Assembly (NCBI RefSeq): GCF_008932435.1
Contig: NZ_WBWE01000014.1
Location: 1-64,000, forward strand
Source: Brucella pseudintermedia
Lineage (GTDB): Bacteria > Pseudomonadota > Alphaproteobacteria > Rhizobiales > Rhizobiaceae
Length of the DNA: 64,000 bases
Direction: 5' to 3'
The notes under the pieces: model-generated
What the model was told of the DNA's origin: nothing
Seen by the model: only the letters and a program-made list of their open reading frames with translations
Database searches by the model: none
Made by a program: the position numbers and the translations under genes
Shown: positions 43,270-55,283 of the stretch, piece by piece
How positions within the stretch are numbered: the stretch's first letter is position 1
How the letters are laid out: each line of letters opens with the position of its first letter

Positions 43270-44559
43270 TCAGTCGTGGAACGGATCGGTGACGAGAATG
43301 GTGTCTTCGCGTTCCGGGCTGGTGGAGAGCATCGCCACCGGCGCGCCGATCAGTTCTTCGATGTGGCGGACATATTTGACGGCCTGCGCCGGGAGATCGT
43401 TCCACGAACGCGCGCCTGCGGTCGTTTCCGACCAGCCGGGCAGCGTTTCATAGATCGGCTTCACGCGGGCCTGCGCGCCCATGGAGGACGGCAGATAGTC
43501 GATGCGCTTGCCGTCGAGCTCATAGGCGACGCAGATCTTGATTTCGTCGAGACCGTCGAGAACGTCGAGCTTGGTCAGCGCGATGCCGGTGATGCCGGAG
43601 GTACGAACCGTCTGGCGCACGATCACGGCGTCGAACCAGCCGCAGCGGCGCTTGCGGCCCGTCACCACGCCGAACTCATGGCCCTTGGTGCCGAGGAATT
43701 CGCCGATCTCGTCGTTCAGCTCGGTCGGGAAAGGCCCCTCGCCCACGCGGGTCGTGTAAGCCTTGGTGATGCCCAGCACATAGCCGATGGCCGTCGGGCC
43801 AAGGCCCGAACCGGCGGCAGCCTGACCGGCAACCGTGTTGGAAGACGTCACGAACGGATAGGTACCGTGGTCGTTGTCGAGCAATGCACCCTGCGCGCCT
43901 TCGAACAGGATGCGGTCGCCTGCCTTGCGGCGTTCGTCGAGCACGCGCCAGACCTGATCGATATAAGGCAGGATCTGGTCGGCAACCGAGGTCAGTTCGG
44001 TCAGGATGGTTTCGACCGCGATTTCCTCAAGGCCCATGCCGCGACGCAGCAGATTGTGGTGCGCGAGCAGGCGTTCGACCTTCGGCTCCAGCGTTTCCGG
44101 CTCGGCCAGATCGATGACGCGGATGGCGCGACGGCCAACCTTGTCTTCATAGGCAGGGCCGATGCCGCGCTTGGTGGTGCCGATCTTGAGGCCCGAATTG
44201 GAGCCTTCGCGCATGGCGTCGAGATCGCGATGGATGGACAGGATGAGCGGTGCATTTTCGGCAATGCGCAGCACTTCGGGATTGATGTCGATGCCCTGCG
44301 CGCGCAGCTTCTCGACTTCGGCGACGAAATGATGCGGATCGACAACGACGCCATTGCCGATGACGCTGAGCTTGCCGCGCACGAGGCCGGATGGCAGCAG
44401 CGAAAGCTTGTAGCTGATGCCGTCGATGACCAGCGTATGACCTGCGTTATGCCCGCCCTGATAGCGCACGATGACATCGGCGCGTTCGGACAGCCAGTCA
44501 ACGATCTTACCCTTGCCCTCGTCGCCCCATTGCGACCCGACGACAACCACATTTGCCAT
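43270..44559 (-). CDS. purA: adenylosuccinate synthetase
   Basis: A 429-residue enzyme that converts IMP plus aspartate, using GTP, to adenylosuccinate, the committed step to AMP. Key motifs are [14 protein letters not shown] at the N terminus (Asp and Lys of the active site), [17 protein letters not shown], the [20 protein letters not shown] segment, and [19 protein letters not shown] lies 8 bases before the ATG. Isolated unit, as is common for purA. Confidence 0.97.
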   Translation of the reverse strand: MANVVVVGSQWGDEGKGKIVDWLSERADVIVRYQGGHNAGHTLVIDGISYKLSLLPSGLVRGKLSVIGNGVVVDPHHFVAEVEKLRAQGIDINPEVLRIAENAPLILSIHRDLDAMREGSNSGLKIGTTKRGIGPAYEDKVGRRAIRVIDLAEPETLEPKVERLLAHHNLLRRGMGLEEIAVETILTELTSVADQILPYIDQVWRVLDERRKAGDRILFEGAQGALLDNDHGTYPFVTSSNTVAGQAAAGSGLGPTAIGYVLGITKAYTTRVGEGPFPTELNDEIGEFLGTKGHEFGVVTGRKRRCGWFDAVIVRQTVRTSGITGIALTKLDVLDGLDEIKICVAYELDGKRIDYLPSSMGAQARVKPIYETLPGWSETTAGARSWNDLPAQAVKYVRHIEELIGAPVAMLSTSPEREDTILVTDPFHD

Positions 44560-44824
44560 TGAAGAAACTCCTTGGCTTCTATTGAAAATCCAAGGATCGA
44601 AGCGGCCCGGTCATCGCCATCAATGGCAACGGGGTGCTGATCCCTCGTCTCTATACAGATTGAAACGGGATTGCGCGACTCTTTCGTGCAAGAAATTCGC
44701 GATTTTTGAACACGTCTCGAACGAAGGGCGCTGAGCGTCGGTCGAGATTCCGTTTATGGCGTAGCGAAAATGGTGGGATTTGAGACCCGGAGCGGAACAT
44801 CCGCGAGTTTTTTAACGCACATCT

Positions 44825-44864
44825 GATCCGAAAACCGGTTCCCACTTTTCGGGATGTGCTCTAA
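44825..44864 (-). repeat. intergenic palindromic repeat, copy 8
   Basis: Read on the minus strand it is TAGAGCACATCCCGAAAAGTGGGAACC..., nearly identical to copy 2 (11222-11260). Its first three bases are the stop codon of the downstream-strand GNAT gene. A similar stretch spans 44560-44824 with no gene. Confidence 0.7.
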
Positions 44865-45370
44865 CCGGCGCGGACCATATAAAGCGCATCCTCCGAATAG
44901 CTTTTCAGCTTTTCCTCAAGCGCCGGGATGTCGCGGACGACAAAGCCCTTCTTTTCCCAAAAACCCTGCGAGCCGTTGACGGCAACGAGCGCCATGGTGA
45001 CGAAGCCGTCACGTTCGGCCTGCAAGGCCATCAGTTCGACAACGCGGGTGGCCGCTCCGCTGGAGCGGGCTTCAGGCAGAAGCGCGATATCGTGGATGTA
45101 ATAGGTGTTGGTATCGTCCGGCAGTTCGCCCAGAACGGCGTTGAGGGCCGGAACCGTATCGAGCTTCCAGGGATGGCTGACGCCATAGCCCAAAACCTCG
45201 TTCTCGCGGGCCAGCACGAAGCAGCCTGCCGGATAGAGTTTGAAGCGGTCCCGGAAGACCGCCTCATCTTCAAAGAAATCGAGATGGACAACATTGGCAA
45301 CCGCAGTCACGCTCGCAATATCCTGCTCGTGCATGTGGCGCCATTCCGGCTGTACCATCTCATCAACCAT
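44861..45370 (-). CDS. GNAT acetyltransferase
   Basis: A 169-residue GNAT protein: WRHMHEQDIASVTAVANVVH near the N terminus, then YYIHDIALLPEARSSGAATRVVELMALQAERDGF (acetyl-CoA loop with an altered RSSGAA turn) and VNGSQGFWEKKGFVVRD. The substrate is unknown. I start at ATG 45370, just inside the serA stop (45375), with GGAGAAG 11 bases upstream; the TTG at 45400 would overlap serA by 26 bases. It probably shares the serC-serA transcript. Confidence 0.78.
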   Translation of the reverse strand: MVDEMVQPEWRHMHEQDIASVTAVANVVHLDFFEDEAVFRDRFKLYPAGCFVLARENEVLGYGVSHPWKLDTVPALNAVLGELPDDTNTYYIHDIALLPEARSSGAATRVVELMALQAERDGFVTMALVAVNGSQGFWEKKGFVVRDIPALEEKLKSYSEDALYMVRAG

Positions 45371-45374
45371 TTTC

Positions 45375-46976
45375 TCAAACTTCTCCGACGTTGAACTCAA
45401 GCGGTGTTGCCGCCTTGATTGCCTCTTGAGCCGTCAGTTCGTCAAGTGCCGCCTGTGGAATCTGTTCATCCACATAGAGCATGGCAATCGCGTCGCCACC
45501 CGGATGGTCGCGCCCGAGCGAGAAGTTTGCAATGTTGATATTGTGCTTGCCGCAGATCGTGCCAAGCAGGCCGATCATGCCCGGAACATCCTTGTTGGTG
45601 ACGTAAAGCATGTGCGGGCCGACCTCGGCATCGAGATTGATCCCCTTGATCTGGATAAAGCGCGGCTTGCCGTCCGAGAAGCAGGTGCCCGCGATGGAGC
45701 GCTCACGGAGCGTCGTCTTCACCGTCAGCTTGATATAGCCGTCGAAAATGCCGGACTTGTCGCGCTTGACTTCCGAGACGATGATGCCGCGTTCCTTCAC
45801 CATGATCGGCGCGGAAACCATGTTGACATCGGCAACCTGCGGACGGATGAGACCGGCCAGAGCCGCGCTCAGGAGCGCGCGTGTGTTCATGGTGGCTGTG
45901 GCGCCATCGAACAGCACTTCCACTTCCTGAATGGGCTCGTCCGTCACCTGACCGACGAAAGCGCCGAGCACATCGGCAAGCTTCACGAATGGTTTCAGGC
46001 GCGGCGCTTCCTCCGCCGTGATCGACGGCATGTTGATGGCGTTGGAAACAGCCCCCTTGACCAGATAGTCCGACATCTGTTCGGCCACCTGAAGCGCGAC
46101 ATTTTCCTGCGCTTCCGCCGTCGACGCGCCAAGATGCGGCGTGCAGACGACATTGGGCAGCGAGAAAAGTTCGTTCTCCGTCGCCGGTTCCGTTTCATAG
46201 ACGTCGATGCCTGCCCCTGCCACATGGCCGGATTTCAGCGCCGCCACCAGATCCTTTTCCACGATCAGGCCACCGCGCGCGCAATTGACGATGCGCACGC
46301 CCGGCTTGGTCTTGGCGAGGTTTTCCGCGTTGATGATATTCCGCGTCTTGTCGGTCAATGGCGTGTGCAGCGTGATGAAATCGGCGCGGGCGAGCAGCTC
46401 GTCCAGCTCGACCTTTTCCACGCCCAGTTCCTGCGCGCGGGCTTCCGACAGGAACGGATCGAAAGCGACCACATGCATTTTCAGGCCGATGGCGCGGGTC
46501 GCGACAATCGAACCGATATTGCCGCAGCCGACGACGCCCAGCGTCTTGCCGGTGATTTCCACGCCCATGAAGCGGTTCTTTTCCCACTTGCCTGCACGGG
46601 TGGATGTGTCGGCCTCCGGCAACTGGCGGGCGACAGCGAACATCAGCGCGATAGCGTGTTCGGCGGTGGTGATCGAATTACCGAACGGCGTGTTCATGAC
46701 GATGATACCGCGGCGCGACGCCGCCGGAATATCGACATTGTCGACGCCAATACCGGCGCGGCCGACGACCTTGAGCTTCTTGGCGGCGGCGATCAGCTTT
46801 TCCGTGACCTTGGTGGCCGAACGGATCGCCAGACCGTCATATTCGCCGATGACTTCGAGAAGCTTTTCCTTGTCCTTGCCGAGATCGGGCAGGTAATCGA
46901 CTTCCACGCCGCGATCCTTGAAAATCTGGACGGCAGTGGGCGAAAGCTTGTCGGATACGAGAACGCGAGGTGCCAT
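45375..46976 (-). CDS. serA: D-3-phosphoglycerate dehydrogenase
   Basis: A 533-residue enzyme of the long SerA type, first step of serine synthesis: 3-phosphoglycerate to 3-phosphohydroxypyruvate with NAD. The NAD motif is GVVGCGNIGS, with the catalytic His in VCTPHLGAST. After the catalytic core come an ASB domain and a C-terminal ACT domain (LYVTNKDVPGMIGLLGTICGKHNINIANFSLGRD), usually for serine feedback. GAAGGAGG lies 5 bases before the ATG at 46976. It is 139 bases downstream of serC in the same direction. Confidence 0.95.
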   Translation of the reverse strand: MAPRVLVSDKLSPTAVQIFKDRGVEVDYLPDLGKDKEKLLEVIGEYDGLAIRSATKVTEKLIAAAKKLKVVGRAGIGVDNVDIPAASRRGIIVMNTPFGNSITTAEHAIALMFAVARQLPEADTSTRAGKWEKNRFMGVEITGKTLGVVGCGNIGSIVATRAIGLKMHVVAFDPFLSEARAQELGVEKVELDELLARADFITLHTPLTDKTRNIINAENLAKTKPGVRIVNCARGGLIVEKDLVAALKSGHVAGAGIDVYETEPATENELFSLPNVVCTPHLGASTAEAQENVALQVAEQMSDYLVKGAVSNAINMPSITAEEAPRLKPFVKLADVLGAFVGQVTDEPIQEVEVLFDGATATMNTRALLSAALAGLIRPQVADVNMVSAPIMVKERGIIVSEVKRDKSGIFDGYIKLTVKTTLRERSIAGTCFSDGKPRFIQIKGINLDAEVGPHMLYVTNKDVPGMIGLLGTICGKHNINIANFSLGRDHPGGDAIAMLYVDEQIPQAALDELTAQEAIKAATPLEFNVGEV

Positions 46977-47115
46977 GGAGGCCTCCTTCAAACATTTTCA
47001 GACCATGCATTTCCTGCGATGACGCAGACCGTTCTCACTCAGGAAATGCTATGAATAATGGGGGATGCGGACCGTGGCCGCCCCAACGCGGACCACGGCG
47101 TCATGCATGAAATAC

Positions 47116-48291
47116 TCAGGCAGCCGCTTTCAGCGCAGCTTTCTGCGTTGCAAAAGCCCAATCCAGCCAATGCGTCAGCGCTTCCAGATCGGAAGCTTCC
47201 ACCGTCGCACCGGCCCAGATGCGCAGGCCCGAAGGGGCGTCGCGATAGGCGCCGATATCATAGGCAACGCCTTCCTTGTCGAGCGCGGTGACGATGCACT
47301 TGGCGAAAGCGGCCTGCTCGTCGGCTGACAGGGTGGTCACTTCCGGGTCGACAATGGTGAGGCAGACAGAGGTGTTGGAGCGCGTTTCCGGCTTCACGGC
47401 CAGATTGGCGATCCACGGCGTCCTTTCCACGAAATCGTTCAGGACAGCGAAATTCGCATCGGCACGCGCAACCAGCGCATCGAGACCGCCGAGCGATTTC
47501 GCCCATTTCAACGCGTCGAGATAATCTTCCACGCAGAGCATGGACGGCGTGTTGATAGTTTCGCCGACGAAAATGCCCTCGATCAGCTTGCCGCCCTTGG
47601 TCATGCGGAAAATCTTCGGCAGCGGCCATGCAGGCTTGTAGCTTTCCAGCCGCTCGACAGCCCGCGGGCTGAGGATCAGGACGCCATGCGCGCCCTCGCC
47701 GCCCAGCACCTTCTGCCAGGAGAAGGTGACGACATCGAGTTTCGCGAAATCGAGACGCTGCGCGAAAGCGGCAGAGGTCGCATCGCAGAAGGTGAGGCCC
47801 TTGCGGTCAGCCGGAATGAAATCAGCGTTTGGCACGCGCGCGCCCGATGTGGTGCCGTTCCAGGTGAAGACCACATCGCGGTCGAAATCGACTTGGCTGA
47901 AATCGACAATCTCGCCGTAAGGCGCCTCGAAGGTGCGCACATCTTCGAGCTTGAGCTGCTTGGTCACATCCGTCACCCAGCCCGAACCAAAGCTTTCCCA
48001 TGCGACCATATCGACGCCGCGCGCGCCGAGCATGGACCACAGCGCCATTTCGACAGCGCCGGTATCGGAAGCGGGCACGATGCCGATGCGGTAATCGGCA
48101 GGCACCTGCAGCACTTCCCGGGTGAGATCAATGGCCTCTTTGAGCTTGTTCTTGCCGATTTTCGCGCGGTGCGAACGGCCAAGCGCCGCATCGACCAGCG
48201 CATTCAGCGACCAGCCGGGACGTTTTGCACAGGGACCGGATGAAAAATTAGGATTAGCCGGGCGAACTGCCGGCTTCGCAATCGTCGTCAT
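47116..48291 (-). CDS. serC: phosphoserine aminotransferase
   Basis: A 391-residue PLP enzyme of the alphaproteobacterial SerC type (second step of serine synthesis; also used in pyridoxine synthesis). The N terminus [15 protein letters not shown] is characteristic, and the PLP lysine lies in [18 protein letters not shown]. The C terminus is [24 protein letters not shown]. It is the first gene of serC-serA and is preceded by a two-hairpin leader (48299-48336) that resembles the serC RNA motif. Confidence 0.95.
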   Translation of the reverse strand: MTTIAKPAVRPANPNFSSGPCAKRPGWSLNALVDAALGRSHRAKIGKNKLKEAIDLTREVLQVPADYRIGIVPASDTGAVEMALWSMLGARGVDMVAWESFGSGWVTDVTKQLKLEDVRTFEAPYGEIVDFSQVDFDRDVVFTWNGTTSGARVPNADFIPADRKGLTFCDATSAAFAQRLDFAKLDVVTFSWQKVLGGEGAHGVLILSPRAVERLESYKPAWPLPKIFRMTKGGKLIEGIFVGETINTPSMLCVEDYLDALKWAKSLGGLDALVARADANFAVLNDFVERTPWIANLAVKPETRSNTSVCLTIVDPEVTTLSADEQAAFAKCIVTALDKEGVAYDIGAYRDAPSGLRIWAGATVEASDLEALTHWLDWAFATQKAALKAAA

Positions 48292-48296
48292 GTTGT

Positions 48297-48345
48297 TTCT
48301 ATCCTCTCAGATAGCACGCGTCTCGTTGGGGAGACGTGGCCCACT
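48297..48345 (-). promoter_or_regulatory. serC-type leader RNA element
   Basis: On the minus strand, CGTCTC (48336-48331 complement) pairs with GAGACG around a 6-base loop, followed by CTATC-N6-GATAG ending 8 bases before the serC ATG. The published alphaproteobacterial serC RNA motif is two hairpins directly upstream of serC, so this is a good positional and structural match. Its ligand, if any, is unknown. Confidence 0.6.
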
Positions 48346-48441
48346 TACCGGGATAGCCGAAAGCGCATTCTTCCTCAATACGCCATTCGTGGAATATTTT
48401 CATCAAACCCGCCCGGATTGCTCCGGGCGGATAGAATTTCG

Positions 48442-49398
48442 TTATCGCGTCGCCGTCTGCGTTTCGGAAGCATCATCTTCCATGCGCGCATAATAGCTCG
48501 CGATCAGCGCGCCGGAAATATTGTGCCACACGCTGAAGACCGCGCTCGGCACCGCCGCCAGCGGCGAGAAATGCGCATTGGCGAGCGCAGCGCCAAGGCC
48601 GCTGTTCTGCATGCCGACCTCGATGCTGATTGCCTTGCGCTTGGCAAGCGACAGGCCAGCGAAACGCGCCGCGAAATAGCCGAGCAGCAAGCCGAATCCG
48701 TTGTGCAGGAACACAACCGCGAAGATCAGCAGGCCGGACTGCGCGATGGCCGCCTTGTTGACCGCGACCACGGCGGCGACGATCAGCACGATGCCGATGA
48801 CCGAAACCAGCGGCAGCATGGGCACCGCAGCCTTGACCAGCCCCGGCACCAGCTTCTGCAAGACGAAGCCCAGCGCCAGCGGCACGAGGATCACCTTCAC
48901 GATGCTGATGAACATGCTCATCGCATCGACCGGCAGATACTGGCTGGCGAAGAACCAGACGAGGAATGGCGTGACCAGCGGCGCCAGCAGCGTGGTGACG
49001 CTGGTGCATGCAACGCTGAGCGCCACATCGCCCTTCGACAGATAGGTCATGACGTTGGAAGCCGTGCCGCCGGGGCAGCAGCCGACAAGGATCACGCCCG
49101 CCGCCACTTCCGGCGACATCGGGATGATGCGCGTCAGCAACACGGCAAGAAGCGGCATGATGATGAACTGCGCCAGCACGCCGATGGCGACATCGAAAGG
49201 CCGCTTGGCGACTTCGGCAAAATCCTTGCCGGAAATGGTCAGGCCCATGCCGAACATGATGATGCCAAGCAGCACCACGATCCATGGCGCGAAGACGCTG
49301 AATGTGGATGGCAACAGGAAGCCGAGTACGGCGAAAATAATGACCCAGACAGCAAAAGTCCGGCCTACGAAATCTGAAAATGCTGCGATTGCTTTCAT
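48442..49398 (-). CDS. BASS family bile acid:sodium symporter-like transporter
   Basis: A 318-residue inner-membrane protein with about ten membrane segments. The BASS signature is VGCCPGGTASNVMTYLSKGDVALSVACTSVTTLLAPLVTPFLVWFF, with the second crossover EVGMQNSGLGAALANAHFSP. Bacterial members move bile acids, pantoate (PanS) or 2-keto acids with sodium. Nothing nearby gives the substrate. It is isolated between serC and the outer-membrane genes. Confidence 0.88.
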   Translation of the reverse strand: MKAIAAFSDFVGRTFAVWVIIFAVLGFLLPSTFSVFAPWIVVLLGIIMFGMGLTISGKDFAEVAKRPFDVAIGVLAQFIIMPLLAVLLTRIIPMSPEVAAGVILVGCCPGGTASNVMTYLSKGDVALSVACTSVTTLLAPLVTPFLVWFFASQYLPVDAMSMFISIVKVILVPLALGFVLQKLVPGLVKAAVPMLPLVSVIGIVLIVAAVVAVNKAAIAQSGLLIFAVVFLHNGFGLLLGYFAARFAGLSLAKRKAISIEVGMQNSGLGAALANAHFSPLAAVPSAVFSVWHNISGALIASYYARMEDDASETQTATR

Positions 49399-49506
49399 GA
49401 CCCTCCCCTTTTCAGGACACGCATTCGACGCGTTCTGTCACCTGTAAGGATTCGGTGCGCATATGAAAACGAAAAATTCGATGGAGCTGAAACAAATGAA
49501 CTGGAA

Positions 49507-49526
49507 AGCGGGCCAAAAGGCCCGCT
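49507..49526 (-). terminator. hairpin after the first outer-membrane gene
   Basis: AGCGGGCC-AAAA-GGCCCGCT, a perfect 8-base stem, begins 5 bases past the stop; the T run is poor. Confidence 0.5.
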
Positions 49527-49530
49527 GCTA

Positions 49531-50220
49531 TTACCAGGTCGTGAAGCGCACACCTGCGCGCAGCTGATGGGACTGGATATCCTTGTCGCTCAGGGTGATG
49601 CCTGCCGCACTCGCAATATCCGCGCCCTCGATGACGCCATAGCGATAGCCGACATCGAGCTTGACGTTGGAGGCCACATCGATGCCCACACCCGCCATCA
49701 GCGCCCAGGCAAGACGATAATCATCGTCCATCTTGTAGTCGCCATAGGCCGTATTGATGGAATAACGAACATTGGCAAAGCCGAGACCGGCGCCCAGATA
49801 AGGCGTGAAACCGGAATAATTGCCAAGATCGACATAGGCATTGGCCATTATGTCCCAGCTGCGAACGTCGACGTCCAGATCATCGAAGCCCTGCTTGGAA
49901 TAGCCGAACGTCACGTCGCCGCGCAGATTATCCGTGAACTGATAGCCGATGCCGATGGAAGGCACGACATTCTTGTCCAGATCAAAGCTCTCGGACGCGC
50001 TCCCGAAAGGTGTCTCCGCCTGAAGCCTGGCCTTGGAGGAGATGTTGTAGCCTATGTCGCCGCGCAAATACCAGCCGGAGCCGACCTCTACCGGCTGCTG
50101 CGCCGGAGCGCCCGGCTCATAGCTGATCATATCGAGATCGGCGGCAAAGGACTGCGATGCGATGCAGAACCCGGCCAGCAGTGCGGCCGACGAACAGAAA
50201 GCGCGCCATTGCATGTACAT
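49531..50220 (-). CDS. outer-membrane beta-barrel protein
   Basis: A 229-residue exported protein with a signal peptide (residues 1-26, SQSFA|AD) and an eight-stranded OmpA-like/Omp_b-brl barrel ending in TTW-type aromatic (RFTTW). The segment GWYLRGDIGYNISSKARL and the repeated YVDLGNYSGFTPYLGAGLGFANV are shared with the neighbouring gene. The sequence is not the Omp25/Omp31 WTGGYIG type. It is probably a surface protein. GGGGA lies 8 bases upstream of the ATG at 50220; the TGT-AC-ATG pair gives a second option. Confidence 0.82.
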   Translation of the reverse strand: MYMQWRAFCSSAALLAGFCIASQSFAADLDMISYEPGAPAQQPVEVGSGWYLRGDIGYNISSKARLQAETPFGSASESFDLDKNVVPSIGIGYQFTDNLRGDVTFGYSKQGFDDLDVDVRSWDIMANAYVDLGNYSGFTPYLGAGLGFANVRYSINTAYGDYKMDDDYRLAWALMAGVGIDVASNVKLDVGYRYGVIEGADIASAAGITLSDKDIQSHQLRAGVRFTTW

Positions 50221-50310
50221 GATGAAATCCCCGCTTATGAATGTATCATCATGTATGAATGAACATGGTTAAGATCACATAAATATAGGGATATGTTTAC
50301 CGTATTTCTA

Positions 50311-50348
50311 AACGAACAAAGGCCCGGATAACCGGGCCTTTGTTCGTT
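50311..50348 (-). terminator. strong terminator between the two outer-membrane genes
   Basis: A perfect 17-base stem (50311-50327 with 50332-50348) and a 4-base ATAA loop. It lies between the stop of the upstream outer-membrane gene (50363) and the second gene, so they are probably separate units. Confidence 0.8.
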
Positions 50349-50362
50349 TCGGGATTTGCTTT

Positions 50363-51217
50363 TTACTTGTAAACCGGGCCGTCCACGATGGTCGAAGCCT
50401 GCTGCGGGGCATAGGCAGGAGCCGCGCCGCCAAACATGTAGCGCAGGCCGACGCGCACATCGTGCACATTCATGCCCTTGTCGTAACCGTCACCGATCCA
50501 CTGGTTGCCCTCGAACATCTTGCCGCCGTTGATATGGCGATAGCGATAGCCCGCATCGAGCTTGAGATTATGCGTGAGATCGACCGATGCACCGGCCATG
50601 AGCGCATAGGTAAAGCGCCAATTGGCAGCGCCTTCCTGCGTGCCGCCATAACGAACATCGTCGAGATCGCCCCACTTCACGCGGGTGCCGCCGATACCGG
50701 CGCCGACATAAGGCGTGAAGCCGGCGAAATTGCCCAGATCGACATAGGCATTAGCCAGAATGGAAAGTGCAGAGAAACGGCTGCGCTCGTCGGATGCGCA
50801 GTTGATATCGCCGTTACAGGCCGAACCATAGGTATGGCCGTCGAACTTGGCGCGGGTCATGTAGTCGACCGTCAGGTCGGTGCGGAAATAATCCGTCACC
50901 TGATAGCCGACGCCGCCGCCCACAAGGAACGAACCCTTCAGGTCGCCATAAAGCGTGTTGCTGCCGAAGGTCGGCGAACCGCCGCCGCAGGTATCGCAAT
51001 TATCGATGGTCGCGTAATCCGCATCCTTGAACTTGGCCTTGGAGTAGCCGATATCGCCGCGCAGATACCAGCCGCCAACCGCAGGCGGAGCGACGACGAC
51101 TTCCGGTACTTCCGGCACGGGCTCAAGAATATCCGCTGCCAGCGTTACAGGTGCCGTGGACATCAGGGCAACCGATGCCGCCACACCGGCAAAAAGAGTT
51201 TTCGTAAGACTTTTCAT
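50363..51217 (-). CDS. outer-membrane beta-barrel protein, paralogue
   Basis: A 284-residue exported barrel paralogous to the next gene. Signal peptide ends near residue 28 (VTLA|AD), then the linker EPVPEVPEVVVAPPAVGGWYLRGDIGYSKAKF, and a barrel with VDLTHNLKLDAGYRYRHI, ending with the RVGLRYMFGG strand. It has an extra loop (residues about 65-85, containing CDTCGGGS) with four cysteines in two clusters, absent from the paralogue. Probably a surface-exposed protein; it could be the ancestor of a tandem duplication. Confidence 0.83.
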   Translation of the reverse strand: MKSLTKTLFAGVAASVALMSTAPVTLAADILEPVPEVPEVVVAPPAVGGWYLRGDIGYSKAKFKDADYATIDNCDTCGGGSPTFGSNTLYGDLKGSFLVGGGVGYQVTDYFRTDLTVDYMTRAKFDGHTYGSACNGDINCASDERSRFSALSILANAYVDLGNFAGFTPYVGAGIGGTRVKWGDLDDVRYGGTQEGAANWRFTYALMAGASVDLTHNLKLDAGYRYRHINGGKMFEGNQWIGDGYDKGMNVHDVRVGLRYMFGGAAPAYAPQQASTIVDGPVYK

Positions 51218-51365
51218 AGGTCTGCCCCATCGGAGAATCGCGCCGCAAAAGCGGCGGGTACGGATGTTTGAGGGGAAGACTATGCGGTAAAAGTTAAATA
51301 CAACTTAACCTTGTTTTTTTACCATACTAATTAACACTTGCTAATATAAAGAAGGCGTTCCAGAC

Positions 51366-51392
51366 AAAAAAAGCGCGGGACAAAACCCGCGC
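51366..51392 (-). terminator. terminator after glmM
   Basis: On the minus strand GCGCGGG and CCCGCGC form a stem with 6-base loop followed by seven Ts. Confidence 0.8.
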
Positions 51393-51417
51393 CATTGCTG
51401 AATTGCGCCGAAAGCGG

Positions 51418-52773
51418 TCAGGCCGCAGCGCTGCCTTCGGACGAGATCACATCGATGATGTCGTTGACGACCTTTTCCACCAAGCCGCGATCATCGCCTT
51501 CCGCCATGACGCGGATGAGCGGCTCCGTGCCGGACGGACGGATAACCAGGCGGCCCTGATGGCCGAGACGCTCGGTTGCTTCGTCGATTGCGCTCTTCAC
51601 GCGCTTGTTTTCCAGCGGCTTGCCGCCAGCGGTGCGCACATTCTTCAGAAGCTGCGGCACCGGATCGAACTTGCGGCAGACTTCGCTGATCGGCCTGCCC
51701 TGCTCCTGCGCGACGGCAAGAATTTGCAGCGCGGAAATCAAGCCGTCGCCCGTCGTCGCGAAATCGGACAGGACGATATGGCCCGACTGCTCGCCACCGA
51801 CATTGAAGCCATGTTCGCGCATATGCTCGACCACATATCGGTCGCCCACCTTGGTGCGGGCCAGCGTCAGGTGACGGTCGGCAAGGAAGCGCTCGAGACC
51901 GAGATTGGACATGACGGTCGCGACGATACCGCCGCCTTCGAGCCGGTCACTTGCCGCCCAGCTTTCGGCGATGACGGCCATCAGCTGGTCGCCGTCGATG
52001 ACAGTGCCGTTTTCATCGACCAGCAATACGCGATCCGCATCGCCATCGAGCGCGATGCCCACATCGGCGCGCACTTCGTGAACCTTCTTCATCAGGCCGA
52101 TGGGGTGCGTGGAACCGCAATCCTCATTGATATTGATGCCGTTCGGCTCATTATTGATGGTGATGACTTCCGCGCCCAGCTCCCACAGGGCGGCAGGGGC
52201 CACCTTGTAGCCCGCGCCATTGGCGCAATCGACCACGACGCGCAAGCCGTTCAGGTCGATGTTGCGCGGCAGCGTGCGCTTGGCAAACTCGATATAGCGA
52301 TAGATGTCGCCGTCAACGCGCTTGGCGCGGCCGACATCGCCATGACTGGCGAGATAGGGGGTAAGATCGCCGTCGATCATTGCCTCGATCTTCAGTTCGA
52401 TCTCGTCGGAAAGCTTGTATCCGTCCGGACCGAAAAGCTTGATGCCGTTATCGTAGAATGGATTGTGCGACGCGGATATCATGACGCCGATATCGGCGCG
52501 CAGCGACCGACAAAGCATCGCAACGGCTGGCGTCGGGATCGGGCCGAGCAGGAACACATCCATGCCAGCGGCGGTGAAACCGGCCACCAGCGCATTCTCC
52601 AGCATATAGCCCGAACGGCGCGTATCCTTGCCGATCACCACGCGCGAAGCCTGACCTTTGCGGCGGAAGATGTGACCGACCGCCATGCCGACTTTCATGG
52701 CGACTTCCGGGGTCATGGGAAAGCTGTTTGCCTGTCCGCGAATGCCATCGGTTCCGAAATATTTCCGTGTCAT
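51418..52773 (-). CDS. glmM: phosphoglucosamine mutase
   Basis: A 451-residue enzyme that converts glucosamine-6-phosphate to glucosamine-1-phosphate for UDP-GlcNAc and cell-wall synthesis. The phosphoserine loop is [18 protein letters not shown], the metal loop is [14 protein letters not shown], and the sugar-binding loop GEQSGH is in place. The N terminus starts with the family's [17 protein letters not shown] lies 8 bases upstream of the ATG at 52773; the longer frame to 52848 is rejected. Downstream of ftsH on the same strand but with a terminator between. Confidence 0.95.
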   Translation of the reverse strand: MTRKYFGTDGIRGQANSFPMTPEVAMKVGMAVGHIFRRKGQASRVVIGKDTRRSGYMLENALVAGFTAAGMDVFLLGPIPTPAVAMLCRSLRADIGVMISASHNPFYDNGIKLFGPDGYKLSDEIELKIEAMIDGDLTPYLASHGDVGRAKRVDGDIYRYIEFAKRTLPRNIDLNGLRVVVDCANGAGYKVAPAALWELGAEVITINNEPNGININEDCGSTHPIGLMKKVHEVRADVGIALDGDADRVLLVDENGTVIDGDQLMAVIAESWAASDRLEGGGIVATVMSNLGLERFLADRHLTLARTKVGDRYVVEHMREHGFNVGGEQSGHIVLSDFATTGDGLISALQILAVAQEQGRPISEVCRKFDPVPQLLKNVRTAGGKPLENKRVKSAIDEATERLGHQGRLVIRPSGTEPLIRVMAEGDDRGLVEKVVNDIIDVISSEGSAAA

Positions 52774-53031
52774 TTGTTTCGCCTTGCGCTGAGCCATGAA
52801 ACGCTCTCTGTCTTCAAATATATGCCGCCCGAACTCACAGGCGAACAATGGCTGCCGTTTGACCGGCCAGCGGATTTCGCTGTTCTTAACGCGAAAACCC
52901 TCACGAATGCAATTTCGCCTTTGGCGGAATGTCCAACACTCCCGGACCCAAAGTCGTATGCTGATACAATATGATGCGCCGAATTCCTTAATGAGCCTTT
53001 GCGGTCAGCCCCCACAAAGCTGGATAACAAG

Positions 53032-53054
53032 AAAGCCGGGACAAGCCCGGCTTT
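53032..53054 (-). terminator. terminator after ftsH
   Basis: AAAGCCGGG and CCCGGCTTT form a 9-base stem with a 5-base loop, 20 bases past the ftsH stop. It separates ftsH from glmM. Confidence 0.6.
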
Positions 53055-53075
53055 CTCCATTCAGTTTCAAGAAGC

Positions 53076-55004
<1,929 letters not shown>

Positions 55005-55138
55005 ATCGGGTCCAATCGATACCACGGCCATTCCGCGGGCACGGAACGATGTTTCGGTCTAACATAGGATCGAAGGATGGCCTTGCCAAGGCGCGTTTGA
55101 CCCCGCATCTTCGATTCTTCGCACTCTGGTTTACAAAA

Positions 55139-55201
55139 AGAGCATTTCCAGCAAAAGTGCGAGGCGCCTGCGCGGGGAAATCAGTCCACTGGACTGATTT
55201 C
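55139..55201 (+). repeat. intergenic palindromic repeat, copy 9 (long form)
   Basis: AGAGCATTTCCAGCAAAAGTGCGAGG is followed by a perfect dyad AAATCAGTCC-ACT-GGACTGATTT (55178-55200). It is the inverted counterpart of 28425-28491. It sits between tilS and ftsH. Confidence 0.75.
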
Positions 55202-55283
55202 TTATCCCGCTTCGATGCGCAGGATAATGCGTCAAAGCAAGGGTGGAGCTGTTCCTGGCGATTCTGTTGAATCGGGAACAGCT

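Noticed and set aside
43156-44562. 468-residue plus-strand open frame opposite purA
   Set aside because: Antisense to purA; no recognisable domain.
45240-47054. 604-residue plus-strand open frame opposite serA
   Set aside because: Antisense shadow of serA, which has all SerA motifs.
49531-51217. assigning the barrels as Omp25 or Omp31 family
   Set aside because: The Omp25/Omp31 N-terminal WTGGYIG pattern is absent; their WYLRGDIGY pattern is a different group.
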